This document shows, one piece after another, positions 9,659 through 19,943 of a DNA stretch of 64,000 nucleotides. Made by a program: the position numbers and the translations under genes. The DNA is from Mesobacillus subterraneus (GTDB taxonomy: Bacteria > Bacillota > Bacilli > Bacillales > Cytobacillaceae), in the NCBI RefSeq assembly GCF_003937825.1, contig NZ_RSFW01000002.1:248001-312000 (forward strand), in the 5' to 3' direction. The notes under the pieces were generated by a model. It saw only the letters and a list, made by a program, of their open reading frames with translations, did not search any database and had not been told where the DNA came from. Every line of letters starts with the position of its first letter. Within the stretch, counting starts at the first letter, position 1.

Positions 9659-10609
9659 ATGCTAAGACGTTTCGGGCTCATATTGATCAGCCTGCTTTTG
9701 CTGGGGGGATGCGGACAACCTCTTTCAACGGGCAAGGTGGAGAAAGTCGGATTGTTGGTGCCTGAAACCATAAATGATCAGGTGTGGGGAACGAAAGGAT
9801 ATCGGGGGCTGCTGAAAGTTCAATCCAACCTGGGTGTTGATGTTTTTTTCAAGGAAGGGATGGATTCAGAGGAAGTGGTGGTACAAGCAGTCAAGGAATT
9901 CGACCGTAAAGGGGTTAATCTCATATTCGGACACGGGAATGAATACGCGGCCTATTTCAATAAAATTTCAAAGGAATATCCGGATATCCATTTTATCAGC
10001 TTCAATGGTGATGCCAGGAATGACAATACGACAAGCTTGAATTTTAATGCTTATGCGATGGGCTTTTTTGGAGGCATGGTCGCCAGCCACATGTCCAAAA
10101 CAGGAAGAGTCGGGATCATTGCTGCGTATGAATGGCAGCCTGAAGTGGAAGGCTTTTATGACGGGGCGATTTTTGAAAATGAAGAAATGAAGGTTGATAT
10201 CCGTTACGTTGGCCATTGGGATGACCAGGATCAGGCGATGGACGACCTTGACAAAGTGCTGACAGCTGGCGCAGATGTCATCTATCCTGCTGGAGACGGA
10301 TTTAACGTGCCGATCATTGAAAAGGTGAAGGACAAAGGGCTGTATGTAATTGGGTACATATCAGATCAATCTGATTTTGGTGAGTCGACCGTTTTGACGA
10401 GCACCGTACAGCATGTCGATGATTTGTATGAATTGACGGCGAAAAAATACAATAATGGCGAGCTAAAGTCAGGCAATGTATCTTTTGATTTTCAGGACGG
10501 CGTCATATCCCTCGGTAAGTTCAGCCCGCAGGTAGGGTCAGAATACCGGAAGAAGCTCAATACGTATATCAATACATATAAAGAAAGTGGCAAGCTTCCT
10601 AATCAATAA
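9659..10609 (+). CDS. med: Competence regulator Med, BMP/PnrA-type lipoprotein
   Basis: In B. subtilis, Med is a positive regulator of comK and so of genetic competence. The 316-residue product starts with a lipoprotein signal (hydrophobic segment then LGGC, predicted lipidation at Cys), followed by a periplasmic-binding fold of the BMP family, usually a nucleoside binder (VGLLVPETINDQVWGTKGY near the start and YPAGDGFNVPIIEKV in the second lobe). The ATG at 9659 is chosen over 9650 because AAAGGAG ends just before 9650, leaving 10 bases to 9659. comZ follows 21 bases downstream, as in B. subtilis. Confidence 0.88.
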   Translation: MLRRFGLILISLLLLGGCGQPLSTGKVEKVGLLVPETINDQVWGTKGYRGLLKVQSNLGVDVFFKEGMDSEEVVVQAVKEFDRKGVNLIFGHGNEYAAYFNKISKEYPDIHFISFNGDARNDNTTSLNFNAYAMGFFGGMVASHMSKTGRVGIIAAYEWQPEVEGFYDGAIFENEEMKVDIRYVGHWDDQDQAMDDLDKVLTAGADVIYPAGDGFNVPIIEKVKDKGLYVIGYISDQSDFGESTVLTSTVQHVDDLYELTAKKYNNGELKSGNVSFDFQDGVISLGKFSPQVGSEYRKKLNTYINTYKESGKLPNQ

Positions 10610-10630
10610 ACCATAAAGGAGACAAACCTA

Positions 10631-10819
10631 ATGCAAAATAACGACAAAACGATGGAATTCATGCAAATTGCGATGAAATATCTTCCCGAAGCGCAGCAAA
10701 AGCTTCAAGAAGCAGGAGTAGAATTGACGATGGACAATCTGCAGCCGTTTTTTACGCTTTTCACGAAAGTGATGAACGAGGCATACGAACTTGGGAAAGC
10801 AGATGCAGCAAAAGAATGA
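10631..10819 (+). CDS. comZ: ComZ, small competence protein
   Basis: A 62-residue protein matching the ComZ family in length, in sequence (EFMQIAMKYLPEAQQKL and LQPFFTLFTKVM) and in position directly after med. In B. subtilis it is co-transcribed with med and represses comG expression. It has a good ribosome site (AAGGAG, 10616 on) and is followed at once by a strong terminator, so the med-comZ unit ends here. Two amphipathic helices are suggested by the heptad-like hydrophobics. No DNA-binding motif is obvious. Confidence 0.9.
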   Translation: MQNNDKTMEFMQIAMKYLPEAQQKLQEAGVELTMDNLQPFFTLFTKVMNEAYELGKADAAKE

Positions 10820-10829
10820 TTTACCTAAA

Positions 10830-10866
10830 ACAAAAGCTGAGGCGGTTGCCTCAGCTTTTGTTTTTA
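10830..10866 (+). terminator. Terminator of med-comZ
   Basis: ACAAAAGCTGAGGC ggtt GCCTCAGCTTTTGT followed by TTTT. The 3' half overlaps the end of the convergent minus-strand gene. Confidence 0.88.
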
Positions 10867-11222
10867 TCCATAAACTGGTCTATAAATGGCATGACTTTCC
10901 CGATTAGAGGCTTTAGCTCTCTGGCTGACGTGATCAATGTATCGACATGCTTGAAAACTTCTTCGTAATCCATCTGTCCGAGTGCATTTCCTATTGTCGA
11001 TTCACTTTCGGGGTTTTGTTCATGATTCCTCGGTCCGCCAAACATGAAACGGTCGAGTGGATCATTTCCACGGCTGGAATTACTTTCTCCTTCAGTATTA
11101 TCCCTGAACCTGAAACCAAATGGGTCCCTCGGTCTTTCATTCTCCACTTTCACTCCCATCCTTCCTGATTCTCTGTCTCTATATGATGGCTTTTTTGCAA
11201 CTGGTGAAGCTGGCTTTTTCAT
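10851..11222 (-). CDS. Hypothetical protein, basic disordered N-terminus and helical C-terminus
   Basis: About 123 residues. The first two thirds are rich in Arg, Pro, Glu, Ser and Asn and look disordered; the last 45 residues (DYEEVFKHVDTLITSARELK, then PLIGKVMPFIDQF) form a probable amphipathic helix pair resembling small spore- or coat-associated Bacillus proteins. I do not recognise it firmly. It occupies the place of B. subtilis yjzB, but homology was not established. The start at 11222 follows GGAG with 7-base spacing; an in-frame ATG at 11234 is the alternative. It ends inside the med-comZ terminator. Confidence 0.6.
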   Translation of the reverse strand: MKKPASPVAKKPSYRDRESGRMGVKVENERPRDPFGFRFRDNTEGESNSSRGNDPLDRFMFGGPRNHEQNPESESTIGNALGQMDYEEVFKHVDTLITSARELKPLIGKVMPFIDQFMDKNKS

Positions 11223-11295
11223 TCGTTTCTCCATAATAGTCTATGAAAAAGCTTGATTCATGGACTAGGGCAGAAGCGGAAATCTGAATTTACAG

Positions 11296-11341
11296 TTGCA
11301 GTAATAGAGGATCATCTGATAAAATTAGTACCAAGTCATAA
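11296..11341 (+). promoter_or_regulatory. fabH-fabF promoter with FapR-like operator
   Basis: TTGCAG (11296), a 16-base spacer and GATAAA (11318) make a possible promoter. TTAGTACCAAGTCATAA at 11325-11341 matches the first half of the FapR operator TTAGTACCTGGTACTAA exactly and the second half imperfectly. FapR, released by malonyl-CoA, controls fatty-acid genes in Bacillus, and the same kind of site precedes fabI in this window. Confidence 0.65.
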
Positions 11342-11403
11342 TAATTGATAATAATACTTATAGAGAGAATAGACATATTTCAGGATAAAAGGAGATGGAT
11401 CCC

Positions 11404-12336
11404 ATGAATGCAGGGATAATTGGGGTTGGGCGTTACTTGCCAGAGAATATTGTAACAAATCTGGATTTAGAGAAAAAAATGGATACTTCCGATGAATGGA
11501 TCCGTACCAGAACAGGGATTGAAGCAAGGAGAATCGCCAGTGATGACATGGATACCTCCGATTTGGCGTATCGCGCGGCGGTTGAAGCCATCAATAATGC
11601 AGGTATCACGGCAGAGGATTTAGATCTGATTCTTGTAGCGACTGTTACGCCAGACCAGCCTTTTCCTACAGTATCTTGCATGCTTCAGGATCAGCTTGGC
11701 GCAAAGAAGGCAGCGGCTATGGATTTAAGTGCTGCATGTGCCGGATTTATGTATGGAATGGTGACAGCGAAACAATTTATCGAAGTGGGTACTTATAAGA
11801 ATGTTTTAATCGTAGGTGTAGAGAAGCTGTCCAAGATTACCGACTGGAATGACCGTAATACCGCTGTTCTTTTCGGAGATGGAGCAGGTGCTGTCGTAAT
11901 GGGACCGGTATCCGAAGACAAGGGTGTACTTTCATTCGAACTGGGCTCAGATGGCTCAGGCGGCAAGTATTTATACCAGGAAGATTATATTGTGATGAAT
12001 GGCCGTGAAGTCTTCAAGTTTGCAGTAAGGCAAATGGGCGAGAGCAGCATCAATGTTCTTGAGAAGGCAGGACTCTCCAAAGAGGACGTCGACTTCCTGA
12101 TTCCCCATCAAGCGAATATCAGGATCATGGAATCAGCACGACAGCGACTGGAGCTGCCTGAAGAAAAAATGTCGAAAACGGTGCATAAATATGGCAACAC
12201 ATCAGCAGCCTCCATACCGATTTCCCTATTTGAAGAGCTGGAAGCAGGAAAAATCAAAGATGGAGACGTAGTAGTAATGGTCGGCTTTGGCGGCGGATTG
12301 ACATGGGGCGCCATTGCCATGCGCTGGGGCAAATAA
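11404..12336 (+). CDS. fabH: 3-oxoacyl-ACP synthase III (KAS III)
   Basis: Starts fatty-acid synthesis by condensing an acyl-CoA primer (branched primers in Bacillus) with malonyl-ACP; cytoplasmic. The 310 residues include catalytic Cys112 in SAACAGF, His in HQANIR (near 237) and Asn in YGNTSAAS (near 267), the full KAS III triad, plus the ending [16 protein letters not shown] at 11388-11394 gives 8-base spacing to the ATG at 11404, so the upstream in-frame ATG at 11395 is rejected. fabF follows after about 57 bases without a terminator, so the two form an operon. Confidence 0.96.
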   Translation: MNAGIIGVGRYLPENIVTNLDLEKKMDTSDEWIRTRTGIEARRIASDDMDTSDLAYRAAVEAINNAGITAEDLDLILVATVTPDQPFPTVSCMLQDQLGAKKAAAMDLSAACAGFMYGMVTAKQFIEVGTYKNVLIVGVEKLSKITDWNDRNTAVLFGDGAGAVVMGPVSEDKGVLSFELGSDGSGGKYLYQEDYIVMNGREVFKFAVRQMGESSINVLEKAGLSKEDVDFLIPHQANIRIMESARQRLELPEEKMSKTVHKYGNTSAASIPISLFEELEAGKIKDGDVVVMVGFGGGLTWGAIAMRWGK

Positions 12337-12393
12337 CTTTCCCACTAATGATTGCGATAAAATAAGAGACGAATAAAAGGAGATGCAGTAAGG

Positions 12394-13635
12394 ATGGAGA
12401 AACGCAGAGTCGTAGTTACAGGAATTGGGGCTGTCACGCCTCTTGGAAATGATGCCGGCACTACATGGAAGAATATAGTGGAAGGTGTATCTGGTATCGG
12501 ACCGGTTACGAGACTGAACGCCGATGACTTCCCTGCGAAGGTAGCAGCAGAGGTAAAAGAATTCAATGTTGAAAACTTCATGGACAGAAAAGATGCGAGG
12601 AAGATGGATCGCTTCACACATTATGCAGTCGCGGCTTCATTGATGGCTGTGAAGGATTCCGCTCTTGAAATTACAGATGAAAATGCTCCTAGGGTGGGTG
12701 TCTGGATTGGATCAGGCATTGGCGGGATGGAAACATTCGAGCAGCAGCATGAAACATTCATGAACAGAGGGTACCGGAGGGTAAGCCCATTCTTTGTGCC
12801 AATGATGATTCCTGATATGGCAACGGGACAGGTATCGATCACACTCGGAGCGAGAGGCTTCAACTCCTGTACGGTAACAGCATGTGCGACAGGGACCAAT
12901 TCCATTGGTGATGCCTTCAAGGTCATCCAGCGCGGTGATGCAGATGTCATGGTCACTGGGGGAGCAGAAGCGCCAATCACCAAAATGTCTTTTGCCGGAT
13001 TCTGTGCAAATACAGCGCTGTCGACTAACCCGGACCCGCAAAAAGCCAGCAGGCCGTTCGATAAAGGCCGCGATGGATTCGTCATGGGAGAAGGGGCAGG
13101 AATTGTCGTGCTTGAAGAGCTTGAACATGCATTGGCCCGCGGCGCGAAAATCTACGCGGAAATCGTAGGCTATGGCGCAACTGGCGACGCATACCATATC
13201 ACAGCCCCTGCTCCAGAAGGGGAAGGCGGAGCAAGAGCGATGAAAATGGCCCTTGAGGATGGCGGACTATCACCTGAAGAAGTCGGATACATCAACGCTC
13301 ATGGCACAAGCACTGAGTATAATGATAAATTTGAGACAATGGCCATCAAGACCGTTTTTGGCGAGCACGCATACAACCTTGCCGTAAGCTCAACCAAATC
13401 AATGACAGGCCACTTGCTTGGAGCAGCAGGCGGAATTGAAGCTATCTTTACCGTACTGGCATTGAAAGAAGGCATCCTGCCTCCAACAATCAACCTTGAA
13501 AACCCAGATCCGGATTGTGACCTGGACTATGTACCAAATGAAGCGCGCAGACAACAAGTCAACGCCGCAATCAGCAATTCACTGGGCTTTGGGGGACACA
13601 ACGCCACCATCGCCTTCCGTAAATATGAAGCATAA
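12394..13635 (+). CDS. fabF: 3-oxoacyl-ACP synthase II (KAS II)
   Basis: Elongating condensing enzyme of type II fatty-acid synthesis; cytoplasmic homodimer. The 413-residue length is standard. The Cys-His-His triad is complete: Cys164 in TACATGTN, His303 in NAHGTST and His340 in [10 protein letters not shown]. It is the second gene of the fabH-fabF operon and ends at a strong terminator. In B. subtilis this pair (fabHA-fabF) sits at the same place before app and yjaZ. Confidence 0.97.
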   Translation: MEKRRVVVTGIGAVTPLGNDAGTTWKNIVEGVSGIGPVTRLNADDFPAKVAAEVKEFNVENFMDRKDARKMDRFTHYAVAASLMAVKDSALEITDENAPRVGVWIGSGIGGMETFEQQHETFMNRGYRRVSPFFVPMMIPDMATGQVSITLGARGFNSCTVTACATGTNSIGDAFKVIQRGDADVMVTGGAEAPITKMSFAGFCANTALSTNPDPQKASRPFDKGRDGFVMGEGAGIVVLEELEHALARGAKIYAEIVGYGATGDAYHITAPAPEGEGGARAMKMALEDGGLSPEEVGYINAHGTSTEYNDKFETMAIKTVFGEHAYNLAVSSTKSMTGHLLGAAGGIEAIFTVLALKEGILPPTINLENPDPDCDLDYVPNEARRQQVNAAISNSLGFGGHNATIAFRKYEA

Positions 13636-13637
13636 GG

Positions 13638-13668
13638 AAAAAGACGGGGACTGTCCCCGTCTTTTTTT
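13638..13668 (+). terminator. Terminator of fabH-fabF
   Basis: AAAGACGGGGAC t GTCCCCGTCTTT followed by a run of T; a near-perfect stem directly after the fabF stop. Confidence 0.92.
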
Positions 13669-13926
13669 GTGATGGTCTCAAAGTCTTCATTTCAGTAGAA
13701 GCAGAGCCCTTGTATTCCCTCTAAAGTCATCTAATTTACATTGGTGAAAAAGCTCCAGTCCTGCATTCACTACAATGGTACAGTACCCCTCATTCCGGCA
13801 AGCAACCTACTTGACCTTCCCTTAAATGCCTGCCACGTTCTCATCTGACACCAAGGCTTTTCCACACCTAATAAACAGGGTTTCTATTTACCTATCCCAA
13901 AACTTTTAATAAATTGCCATGAAAAA

Positions 13927-13985
13927 AGTAATGAAAGTGTAATAAAAGCCATATCTTTCTAATAATTAATAATTATTAGAATATT
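13927..13985 (+). promoter_or_regulatory. Regulatory region of the first app operon: direct repeats, palindrome, CodY-like box
   Basis: The 13669-14049 gap has no gene. AGTAATGA (13927) and TGTAATAA (13938) are direct repeats 11 bases apart; the second app operon has TGTAATAA twice with the same spacing. A palindrome with 12-base arms (TTCTAATAATTA / TAATTATTAGAA, one central base) covers 13957-13981. AATTATTAGAATATT at 13971-13985 agrees with the CodY box AATTTTCWGAAAATT at 12 of 15 positions. An exact -10/-35 pair could not be fixed in this AT-rich stretch. Confidence 0.45.
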
Positions 13986-14049
13986 TTCCTTGGTCATATA
14001 GTCACTTCTCTTTATATTAATCTCTTTTGATGGGCGGTGTGCAAGAAAC

Positions 14050-15033
14050 GTGACAGCCTTATTGGAGCTAAAGAATCTGAAAACCTATTTTAAAAGAAAA
14101 AAGACAGTGATTCCTGCGGTAGATGGTGTTGATCTCGTTATTAATAAAGGGGAAACTGTTGCTTTGGTAGGGGAGTCAGGCTCAGGAAAGAGCATTACCT
14201 CTCTATCGATTATGAAGCTGATTCCGAGCCCTCCAGGGGAAATTGTGGACGGGCAGATTCACTTCGAAGGACGGGACCTTGTGAAGTTGAGTGAGGAGGA
14301 GATGTGCAAGATCCGGGGAAATGACATCTCGATGATTTTCCAGGAGCCGATGACATCGCTTAATCCGGTCCTTACGATTGGCGAACAAATCATAGAAGTC
14401 CTGACCTATCACCAGGGGCTGAATCAGTCGGCGGCAAAATTGAAGGCGATTGAGATGCTGGAGCTGGTCGGATTCTCAAGAGCGAAGGAAATCATCAACG
14501 ACTATCCTCATCGCTTGTCGGGCGGGATGCGCCAGCGTGTCATGATTGCGATGGCGATGAGCTGCAATCCAAAGCTGCTGATTGCGGACGAGCCAACAAC
14601 CGCATTGGACGTGACGATTCAGGCACAAATCCTCGATTTGATGAAGGATTTGAGCAAAAGGTTCGACACTTCCATTTTAATTATTACCCATGATCTGGGG
14701 GTAGTGTCTGAGGTGGCGGATCGGGTTGTCGTGATGTATGCAGGCCAGGTTGTGGAGGAAGCCCTGGTTGAAGACTTGTTTGAAAACCCGCTTCACCCAT
14801 ATACAAATGGCTTGATGGGCTCGATCCCATCGATTGATGAAGACCATTCCCGCCTTGTCTCGATTGAAGGGAATGTTCCTTCGCCTGAAAACCTGCCGTC
14901 AGGCTGCCGCTTTGCTCCGAGATGTCCGAATGCATTTGACCGCTGCTTCAGTGAACTTCCCGAGCTTTCAAGGAAGTTTGGAAATCGCTCTGTTCGATGC
15001 TTTTTACATGATGGGAAGGAGGGGCAGCGATGA
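14050..15033 (+). CDS. appD: Oligopeptide ABC transporter ATPase, AppD/OppD type (first app operon)
   Basis: One of the two ATPases that power oligopeptide import. The 327 residues have Walker A GESGSGKS at 41-48, Q-loop [10 protein letters not shown], signature LSGGMRQR, Walker [13 protein letters not shown] and the switch His in IITHDL. The C-terminal oligopeptide extension carries [14 protein letters not shown] and a later Cys, the cysteine set associated with an iron-sulfur cluster in some DppD/OppD proteins. The GTG start at 14050 has only a weak ribosome site. The gene overlaps the next ATPase by 4 bases and starts a D-F-A-B-C operon. Confidence 0.9.
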   Translation: MTALLELKNLKTYFKRKKTVIPAVDGVDLVINKGETVALVGESGSGKSITSLSIMKLIPSPPGEIVDGQIHFEGRDLVKLSEEEMCKIRGNDISMIFQEPMTSLNPVLTIGEQIIEVLTYHQGLNQSAAKLKAIEMLELVGFSRAKEIINDYPHRLSGGMRQRVMIAMAMSCNPKLLIADEPTTALDVTIQAQILDLMKDLSKRFDTSILIITHDLGVVSEVADRVVVMYAGQVVEEALVEDLFENPLHPYTNGLMGSIPSIDEDHSRLVSIEGNVPSPENLPSGCRFAPRCPNAFDRCFSELPELSRKFGNRSVRCFLHDGKEGQR

Positions 15034-16058
15034 TTTCTATTAACGAAGCTGAAAAGGCCAGCCTGGAAAAAAAGAGCTCAGAAAGCTTGCTTGAATTAAT
15101 AGATGTAAAAAAACACTTCCCTATCAAATCCGGCTTCCTCCAAAAGACTGTCGGTCATATAAAAGCAGTCGACGGAATAAATTTGAAGGTGAATAGAGGA
15201 GAGACACTGGGAATCGTCGGTGAGTCCGGCTGCGGCAAATCTACTGTCGGAAGGACAGTGATTCGTCTCTATGAACCTACTGATGGAAAAATCATCTTCA
15301 ATGGCAAGGATATCTCGCATCTGTCTGAGAGTGATCTGCGTAAGGATGTACGAAAAAATATCCAGATGATTTTCCAGGACCCGTTCGCTTCTCTCAACCC
15401 TAGAAAGACTTTAAGATCCATCATCAGGGAGCCTCTTGATACCCACCATCTCCTAAGAGGCAAAGAACGTGATGAAAAGGTAGAGAACCTATTAGAAAAG
15501 GTTGGATTGAATGCTTCCTTCATCAATCGTTATCCTCATGAATTTTCAGGGGGACAGCGACAAAGGATTGGGATTGCCAGAGCGCTGGCATTGAATCCAG
15601 AGCTGATCATCGCGGATGAAGCAGTATCTGCACTGGACGTTTCAATCCAGGCCCAAATCATCAACTTGATGGAGGATCTTCAGGAGGAATTTGGCCTCAC
15701 CTATATCTTTATCTCGCATGACTTGAGTGTCGTGCGGCATATAAGCGACAGGGTTGGCGTGATGTATCTGGGAAAAATGATGGAACTCGCTTCGAAAAAG
15801 GAGCTTTATACCGAGCCGCTGCACCCCTACACCCAGGCTCTGCTGTCCGCTGTTCCTGTTCCAAGAAAAAAAGGCAGCATGGCAGTAAAACGGGAGCGGG
15901 TAATCCTAAAAGGTGAGCTTCCGAGCCCTGCAAACCCGCCTAAAGGGTGTGTCTTCCATACAAGGTGCCCTGCTGCATTCGACCTGTGCAAGCAAGTGAA
16001 TCCTGACTTCAAAGAAGTCAAGAACAATCATTTTGTTGCCTGCCATCTTTATACATAA
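15030..16058 (+). CDS. appF: Oligopeptide ABC transporter ATPase, AppF/OppF type (first app operon)
   Basis: The second ATPase of the importer. The 342 residues have Walker [10 protein letters not shown]-loop [11 protein letters not shown], signature FSGGQRQR, Walker [12 protein letters not shown] (Ala instead of the usual Pro after Glu) and ISHDLSVV. The C-terminal extension keeps a Cys set ([14 protein letters not shown]). AAGGAGG at 15015 lies inside the end of appD, and ATGA overlaps the appD stop, so the pair is translationally coupled. The solute-binding gene follows 95 bases later. Confidence 0.9.
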   Translation: MISINEAEKASLEKKSSESLLELIDVKKHFPIKSGFLQKTVGHIKAVDGINLKVNRGETLGIVGESGCGKSTVGRTVIRLYEPTDGKIIFNGKDISHLSESDLRKDVRKNIQMIFQDPFASLNPRKTLRSIIREPLDTHHLLRGKERDEKVENLLEKVGLNASFINRYPHEFSGGQRQRIGIARALALNPELIIADEAVSALDVSIQAQIINLMEDLQEEFGLTYIFISHDLSVVRHISDRVGVMYLGKMMELASKKELYTEPLHPYTQALLSAVPVPRKKGSMAVKRERVILKGELPSPANPPKGCVFHTRCPAAFDLCKQVNPDFKEVKNNHFVACHLYT

Positions 16059-16153
16059 CGGCAGCTGCAAGGATTGAAAGGAGGAGATAGCAGCACCTTT
16101 CAACACATTTTATAACCATAAAAAAATACGATGAAAATTAAGGGGGAAATGAA

Positions 16154-17803
16154 GTGAAATTAAGAAAAGCTTCTTGGTTGTTGATTAGTCTTACCTTGAT
16201 CCTGTCGATTTTCCTGACTGCATGTACAGGAAACTCTGCGAAGGATCCAGAAAAAACTCCTGGTGATGACGGCAAAAAGGAAGAGGAAGCGAGTGGTCCG
16301 CAGCAAGGCGGGGATTTAATCATTGGTTCAACTGGATCACCAACCGTGTTCAATCCATTATATTCTACTGACACGGCTAGCTCGAATATCGAAGGTTTCA
16401 TCTTTGACAGTCTGGTGTCCTCTGATACTGAATTCAACCCGACGCTCAGCATGGCGGAGGACATTCAGGCTTCAGATGATGGCCTGACATTCACGGCAAA
16501 ATTGAAAAAAGGAATCAAATGGCATGACGGTGAAGAATTCACTGCTGATGACGTCGTCTTTACCTTCAGTGTTCCGAAAGATCCGGATTATAACGGAGAG
16601 CGCGGCTCTGCTTTCGAGGCATTGGAGACCGTCACAAAAATCGATGATTATACTGTCGAGTTCAAGCTGAATAAAAAGGATGCTTCCTTCTATCCTGTTT
16701 CTTTGAGCTACTTCATCCTTCCTGAACATATTTTGAAGGATGTACCAGTAGCTGACTTGGGTGAGCATGAATTCAACACGAAGAAGCCAATTGGTACCGG
16801 TCCATTCAAATTTGTTGAGTGGAAAGATGGCGAGTATGTAAAGGTTGAGGCATTTGATGATTATTTCCAGGGCAGACCATACCTAGATACTCTCACATAC
16901 AAAATTGTTCCTGATATGGATGCGATGATCGCGCAGATTCAGGCTGGTGATATCCACTTCGCAGCTGGCGTCCCGGGCACAGACATCGAAACCGTTAAAT
17001 CATTCCCAGGTGTGAAAGTGGAGTCAGGCTTAGCTCTTTCTTACACATACCTAGGCTATAACCAGAAAAATGACCTGTTCAAAGATAAAAAAGTACGTCA
17101 GGCAATCACTCATGCGATCGACAGGGAAGCAATTGTCTCTTCTGTCATGAATGGTGACGGCAAAGTTGCGCATGTACCGGAAAGCCCGCTGTCTTTTGCC
17201 TACAATGATGATGTTACAGTATTTGGTTACGACGTCGATAAAGCCAAGGCGCTGCTTGCCGAAGCTGGTTGGGAAGACACTGATGGCGACGGAATTCTCG
17301 ATAAAGATGGAAAGAAATTCTCTTTCACTGTTAAAACAAACCAGGGCAATAAAGTCCGTGAAGATATCGTCGTAGTCCTTCAGGAACAGCTGAAGGAAGT
17401 AGGAATTGAAGCAAAGCCGGAAATCGTGGAATGGAGTGCCTTCATTGAGCAGATTTCCGCACCGAACTGGAATTATGACGCGCTTGTACTTGGATGGAGC
17501 TTGTCTACATTCCCAGATCAATATGATATTTTCCACACAAGCCAGATGGAAAAAGGCTTGAACTTCGTCTGGTACTCAAATCCTGAGGCAGATAAGCTGA
17601 TGGAAGAAGCAAAACAGATTCTTGACCAAGATGAATATAAAGCAGCGTATGCTGACATTTACAAGATCCTGGCAGAAGATCAGCCATACACATTCCTGTA
17701 CTATCCAAATGTACACAGGGTTATGCCAGCGAATCTTGAAGGATATGTTTTCCACGCCAAGGACGATTTCTATGAAATCAACAAATGGTGGCTGAAAAAG
17801 TAA
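16154..17803 (+). CDS. appA: Peptide-binding lipoprotein, SBP family 5 (first app operon)
   Basis: Extracellular substrate-binding lipoprotein that delivers peptides to the permeases. The 549 residues begin with a lipoprotein signal ending LTAC, then an acidic linker, then the family 5 SBP fold (WHDGEEFTADDVVFTF and KKPIGTGPFKFVEW are typical). A DTDGDGILDKDG loop resembles a calcium-binding EF-hand-like loop often seen in this family. The GTG start at 16154 follows AGGGGG with 8-base spacing. A hairpin with a T run lies between this gene and the permeases, which would favour extra binding protein over permease. Confidence 0.9.
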   Translation: MKLRKASWLLISLTLILSIFLTACTGNSAKDPEKTPGDDGKKEEEASGPQQGGDLIIGSTGSPTVFNPLYSTDTASSNIEGFIFDSLVSSDTEFNPTLSMAEDIQASDDGLTFTAKLKKGIKWHDGEEFTADDVVFTFSVPKDPDYNGERGSAFEALETVTKIDDYTVEFKLNKKDASFYPVSLSYFILPEHILKDVPVADLGEHEFNTKKPIGTGPFKFVEWKDGEYVKVEAFDDYFQGRPYLDTLTYKIVPDMDAMIAQIQAGDIHFAAGVPGTDIETVKSFPGVKVESGLALSYTYLGYNQKNDLFKDKKVRQAITHAIDREAIVSSVMNGDGKVAHVPESPLSFAYNDDVTVFGYDVDKAKALLAEAGWEDTDGDGILDKDGKKFSFTVKTNQGNKVREDIVVVLQEQLKEVGIEAKPEIVEWSAFIEQISAPNWNYDALVLGWSLSTFPDQYDIFHTSQMEKGLNFVWYSNPEADKLMEEAKQILDQDEYKAAYADIYKILAEDQPYTFLYYPNVHRVMPANLEGYVFHAKDDFYEINKWWLKK

Positions 17804-17832
17804 ATCCTTTCACACCCGTATAGAGTTTGAGA

Positions 17833-17862
17833 GGGAAGGGGGATTCCCTTCCCTTTCTTTTT
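17833..17862 (+). terminator. Intra-operon terminator or attenuator after appA
   Basis: GGGAAGG / CCTTCCC stem followed by TTTCTTTTT, between the binding-protein gene and the permease genes of one operon; probably partial, reducing permease expression. Confidence 0.7.
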
Positions 17863-17927
17863 AACCCTGAAAACAAGACAATCCCAGTCATGAAAATAAA
17901 TCTCTTATTTTTAAAAGGAGAATCGCC

Positions 17928-18878
17928 ATGCTATCTTATATCATTCGCCGAATACTGATGGCCATTCCTTTGCTGTTAGGAATTACAATAGTCTCCTTTG
18001 CGATCATGAAACTTGCTCCCGGGGATCCGGCCAGCCTGATGATGGACCCGACGATCAGTCCGGCTGACAAGGAAAGGTTCATGGAGAAGTACGGGCTGAA
18101 TGATCCAGTTCATATCCAGTATTTTAAATGGCTCGGAGCCATGCTGCAAGGTGACTTTGGAACTTCGCTGATTCGCAAAGGTGTTCCGGTAATTGAAATG
18201 ATTATGAACAGAATGCCGAATACAATTTTATTGATGGTCGTTTCCACAGTGCTGGCCCTGCTGATATCAATTCCATTTGGCATCATTTCCGCGACAAAGC
18301 CCTATTCAAAGCTAGACTATACAGTAACGGTAACTTCTTTCCTTGGTGTTGCGACGCCTAACTTCTTCCTTGGGCTGATTTTGATCATGGTTTTTGCGGT
18401 CCAGGTGAATTGGTTCCCGACTGGAGGAGTAGCGACTTTGAACGCCCCGTTCAGCCTCTGGGACCGAATACATCATTTGATATTGCCTGCCTTTGTGCTC
18501 GCATCCGCGGATATGGCCGGACTGACAAGATACACAAGGTCGAGCATGATCGAGGTCATCAAGCAGGATTACATGAGGACGGCCAGAGCAAAAGGGTTCA
18601 AACAGAACAAGGTCATATACAAACATGGACTGCGAAATGGATTAATCCCGGTCATCACGATTTTTGGATTGATGATTCCTTCTTTCATCGGCGGTGCCGT
18701 CATCGTGGAGAAGATTTTTACCTGGCCAGGAATTGGCTTGTTATTCGTAGACTCAGCGTTCCAGCGCGATTATCCGGTGCTGATGGGCTTAACGGTTATT
18801 TCGGCAGTGTTCGTCGTAATCGGGAACCTGATTGCGGATATTTTATACGCAATCTTTGATCCGAGGATTGAGTACTAA
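17928..18878 (+). CDS. appB: Oligopeptide ABC permease, AppB/OppB type (first app operon)
   Basis: Integral membrane half of the peptide channel. The 316 residues have an N-terminal transmembrane segment (about 10-30), an extracytoplasmic loop with PGDPASLMM and YGLNDPVHIQYFKW, then about five more helices. The EAA-type loop is MRTARAKGFKQNKVIYKHGLRNG split over the cytoplasmic turn (the segments DYMRTARAKG and HGLRNGLIPV are visible). It ends DPRIEY, typical of OppB. AAGGAG precedes the ATG. appC follows 12 bases later. Confidence 0.92.
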   Translation: MLSYIIRRILMAIPLLLGITIVSFAIMKLAPGDPASLMMDPTISPADKERFMEKYGLNDPVHIQYFKWLGAMLQGDFGTSLIRKGVPVIEMIMNRMPNTILLMVVSTVLALLISIPFGIISATKPYSKLDYTVTVTSFLGVATPNFFLGLILIMVFAVQVNWFPTGGVATLNAPFSLWDRIHHLILPAFVLASADMAGLTRYTRSSMIEVIKQDYMRTARAKGFKQNKVIYKHGLRNGLIPVITIFGLMIPSFIGGAVIVEKIFTWPGIGLLFVDSAFQRDYPVLMGLTVISAVFVVIGNLIADILYAIFDPRIEY

Positions 18879-18890
18879 GGGGAGGTAAAT

Positions 18891-19805
18891 ATGGCAAATC
18901 CAAATCTGGCTGGAAATACCTCAGGCAGTCTTGACGTGCACGGTATCAATACCAGTCGTGACACGATGCTGGGGATCATGGCAAGAAAGTTTTTTAAAAA
19001 TAAACTGGCGGTTTTCGGCGGTGTGTTCTTGATTGTCATCATCACAGCGGCAATCCTGGCACCGGTCATTGCACCCTATTCACCATCAAAGCAAAACCTG
19101 CTGTTGAAGCTGCAGCCGCCAAACAGTGAGCACTGGCTTGGGACAGACCGGTTTGGCAGGGATGTTTTTTCAAGGCTGCTCTATGGTGCAAGAATTTCCC
19201 TTCTGGTCGGCTTTGCATCAGTGCTGGGATCCATTACAATCGGAACCTTCCTTGGTGCAGTCGCAGGGTATGTTGGGGGAATTGTCGATGCGATGATCAT
19301 GAGATTCGTTGATGTTATTTTATCGATACCGTCCATTTTCCTGCTGATCACGCTGGTGACGATCTTCAAGCCAGGTGTCGATAAGCTGATCTTGATCTTC
19401 GCTCTGCTTGGCTGGACAACCACTGCCCGATTGGTGAGAGGGGAATTTTTATCCTTAAGGACTAGGGAATTCGTTCTAGCATCCAAAACAATCGGAACCA
19501 AGACGATGACGATTATTTTCTCGCATATCCTGCCCAATGCAATGGGGCCGATCATCGTATCCGCTACATTGGCTGTAGGCTACGTCATCCTGGCGGAGTC
19601 TGGCCTGAGTTATCTTGGACTCGGAATTCAGCCGCCGCACGCAAGTTGGGGGAATATGCTTCAGGATGCACAAAACTTCACCATCCTTTTAAAATCCTGG
19701 TGGTATCCGTTGGCGCCAGGATTGATGATCCTGATGACCGTCATTTGCTTTAATTTTGTCGGCGACGGACTAAGGGATGCGCTTGATCCGAAAATAAATG
19801 AATAA
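18891..19805 (+). CDS. appC: Oligopeptide ABC permease, AppC/OppC type (first app operon)
   Basis: The second integral membrane subunit. The 304 residues have a cytoplasmic N-terminus of about 30, a first transmembrane helix, the loop [24 protein letters not shown] typical of OppC (read as two blocks around GTDRFGRD), and the cytoplasmic loop around [22 protein letters not shown]. It ends at [14 protein letters not shown], the usual OppC end. GGGGAGG precedes the ATG. The operon closes with a terminator at 19817. Confidence 0.92.
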   Translation: MANPNLAGNTSGSLDVHGINTSRDTMLGIMARKFFKNKLAVFGGVFLIVIITAAILAPVIAPYSPSKQNLLLKLQPPNSEHWLGTDRFGRDVFSRLLYGARISLLVGFASVLGSITIGTFLGAVAGYVGGIVDAMIMRFVDVILSIPSIFLLITLVTIFKPGVDKLILIFALLGWTTTARLVRGEFLSLRTREFVLASKTIGTKTMTIIFSHILPNAMGPIIVSATLAVGYVILAESGLSYLGLGIQPPHASWGNMLQDAQNFTILLKSWWYPLAPGLMILMTVICFNFVGDGLRDALDPKINE

Positions 19806-19816
19806 ATACATTGAAT

Positions 19817-19840
19817 AGCCAGGGATTCTCCTGGCTTTTT
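19817..19840 (+). terminator. Terminator of the first app operon
   Basis: AGCCAGG / CCTGGCT stem followed by TTTT directly after appC. Confidence 0.85.
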
Positions 19841-19943
19841 AATATGTTGGGAAAATTTTCAGCTCTGTTCCGACCTTCCGAACCATTGGCTGCCAAATTC
19901 ATAGAATAGCTGTAAAAGAGAATGGATTTGGAGGGAATGCAAT

